Source: Gammaproteobacteria bacterium
GTDB lineage: Bacteria > Pseudomonadota > Gammaproteobacteria > HK1
DNA: 64,000 nt
Direction of reading: 5' to 3'
Assembly: GCA_021773635.1 (NCBI GenBank)
Contig: JAJFJV010000028.1
Span: forward strand, 1-64,000
The notes beneath the pieces are model-generated. The model searched no databases and was not told the origin of the DNA. It saw only the letters and a program-made list of their open reading frames with translations. Positions 63,000 through 64,000 of this stretch are shown in pieces. A program made the position numbers and the translations under genes. Every line of letters begins with the position of its first letter. Position 1 is the stretch's first letter.

Positions 63000-64000
63000 C
63001 TAATCCCCAAAAGCGGCGATACCGGTTTGGGCACGGCCGAGAATCAGGGCGTGGATATCGTGGGTGCCCTCATAAGTATTAACCGCCTCCAGATTCATAA
63101 CGTGGCGGATGACGTGGAATTCCTCTGACACACCATTGCCCCCGTGTACATCCCGCGCCTCCCGCGCAATGCCGAGCGCCTTGCCCACATTGTTGCGCTT
63201 GAGCATGGAAACCATCTCTGGAAATACCTGGCCCTGATCGAATAAACGGCCGAGGCGGAGGCAAGCCTGCAGACCAAGGGCAATCTCCGTCTGCATGTCC
63301 GCCAATTTTTTCTGCACCAGCTGATTGGCCGCCAGTGGACGACCAAACTGGTGACGCTCAAGCGCATAATTGCGTGCCGCCTGCCAGCAAAACTCGGCCG
63401 CACCCAGAGCACCCCAGGAAATGCCGTAGCGGGCACGGGTGAGCGCGCCAAAGGGTCCACCAAGCCCGGTAATGCCGGCCAGCAGATTCTCATCCGGAAC
63501 GAAAACCTCATCCATCAGAATCTGCCCGGTACTGGAGGCGCGCAGGGAGAACTTGCCCTTGATCGGCGGCGTGCTCAGGCCCTCCATGCCCTTCTCCAGC
63601 ACGAAGCCACGCACCCGGCCGTCATCACCCTTGGCCCACACCAGCAGCACATCGGCGAATGGGGCATTGGTGATCCAGGTCTTGGCCCCGGAGATCCGGA
63701 ATCCTCCTTCAACCTTGCGGGCACGGGTGCGCATGCTGGCGGGATCCGAGCCCGCGTCCGGCTCGGTGAGACCAAAGCAACCAATGGCTTCACCACTGGC
63801 CAGGGCCGGCAAAAAGCGCTCCTTCTGGGCCTCGCTGCCATAAGCATAGATGGGATACATCACCAGACTGGACTGCACACTAAGGGCGGAACGGTAACTG
63901 CTGTCTACCATCTCCACCTCGCGGGCAATGAGCCCATAGGCGACATAACCGACACCCGGGCAACCGTAGCCCTTAAGGGTAGCGCCGAGCATACCCATGG
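63000..64000 (-). CDS. gcdH: Glutaryl-CoA dehydrogenase, partial (5' end outside window)
   Basis: GcdH oxidatively decarboxylates glutaryl-CoA to crotonyl-CoA with FAD, in lysine and aromatic degradation. The visible 330-odd residues begin inside the N-terminal domain with [27 protein letters not shown]. They include [33 protein letters not shown] and the catalytic Glu in [12 protein letters not shown]. The motifs fit GcdH better than general acyl-CoA dehydrogenases. The start lies beyond the right edge, so any ATG inside the window is internal. Confidence 0.93.
   Translation of the reverse strand, partial: MGMLGATLKGYGCPGVGYVAYGLIAREVEMVDSSYRSALSVQSSLVMYPIYAYGSEAQKERFLPALASGEAIGCFGLTEPDAGSDPASMRTRARKVEGGFRISGAKTWITNAPFADVLLVWAKGDDGRVRGFVLEKGMEGLSTPPIKGKFSLRASSTGQILMDEVFVPDENLLAGITGLGGPFGALTRARYGISWGALGAAEFCWQAARNYALERHQFGRPLAANQLVQKKLADMQTEIALGLQACLRLGRLFDQGQVFPEMVSMLKRNNVGKALGIAREARDVHGGNGVSEEFHVIRHVMNLEAVNTYEGTHDIHALILGRAQTGIAAFGD

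Overview
This 64 kb window is chromosomal core sequence from a moderately GC-rich gammaproteobacterium. The evidence is gene order: the gid-par-atp-glmUS block, the mrcA-pilMNOPQ-aroK-aroB-damX block, and the tyrS / M23 peptidase / anmK / erpA neighbourhood are all gammaproteobacterial arrangements. A rubredoxin beside thiE-hemL, a YceI / cytochrome b561 operon and a bactofilin suggest a free-living, respiring member outside the enterics, perhaps Chromatiales-like. That last placement is inference. I see no prophage, transposase, integrase, toxin-antitoxin, restriction or CRISPR locus.

Layout. 1-360: 5' end of a 16S rRNA gene on the minus strand with boxA and a strong P1-type promoter. 0.5-7 kb: tyrS, an M23 peptidase, anmK, erpA, a bactofilin, a DUF6776 protein and argC. 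7-11 kb: hemJ, yggX, an atypical IscA-like protein, a 54-residue rubredoxin, thiE, hemL and a CBS protein. 11-26 kb: a minus-strand block reading mnmG, rsmG, parA, parB, then atpIBEFHAGDC from a consensus promoter, a terminator, glmU and glmS. 26-28 kb: an unknown protein, crcB, DUF190, a GDCCVxC-motif protein and a MerF-like protein, closed by a terminator shared with gltD. 28-36 kb: hemE, a DUF368 transporter, gltB and gltD. 36-48 kb: damX-like, dgt, aroB, aroK, pilQPONM and divergent ponA. 48-54 kb: an unknown conserved protein, priA, argS and a SPOR protein. 54-58 kb: yceI, cytochrome b561, yceI, then gap, a gap paralogue and tRNA-Gly(CCC) on the other strand. 58-64 kb: thiS, thiG, trmB, yrfG, cysQ, hint, maoC, yciA and a truncated gcdH.

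Most genes serve housekeeping: ATP synthesis, chromosome partitioning, tRNA modification and charging, cell-wall precursors and peptidoglycan synthesis, type IV pilus assembly, glutamate synthesis, and haem and thiamine synthesis. Several are translationally coupled by 1-8 base overlaps: crcB/DUF190, GDCCVxC/merF-like, hemE/DUF368, aroK/aroB, pilM/pilN/pilO, cytochrome b561/yceI and the two gap genes.

The most unusual items are: (1) a GAPDH paralogue directly upstream of and overlapping gap, in which the catalytic Cys is Ser and a phosphate-site Arg is Asn; (2) two different end-to-end palindromic (fold-back, MITE-like) elements of about 160 and 140 bp, one flanked by CTAG on both sides and abutting a stop codon, the other lodged between thiG and its terminator; (3) a degenerate tandem array of small hairpins between priA and argS; (4) a small cysteine-rich GDCCVxC / MerF-like pair attached to crcB-DUF190; (5) a rubredoxin paired with an IscA-like protein with a rearranged cysteine tail. 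None of these amounts to a clear new multi-gene system.
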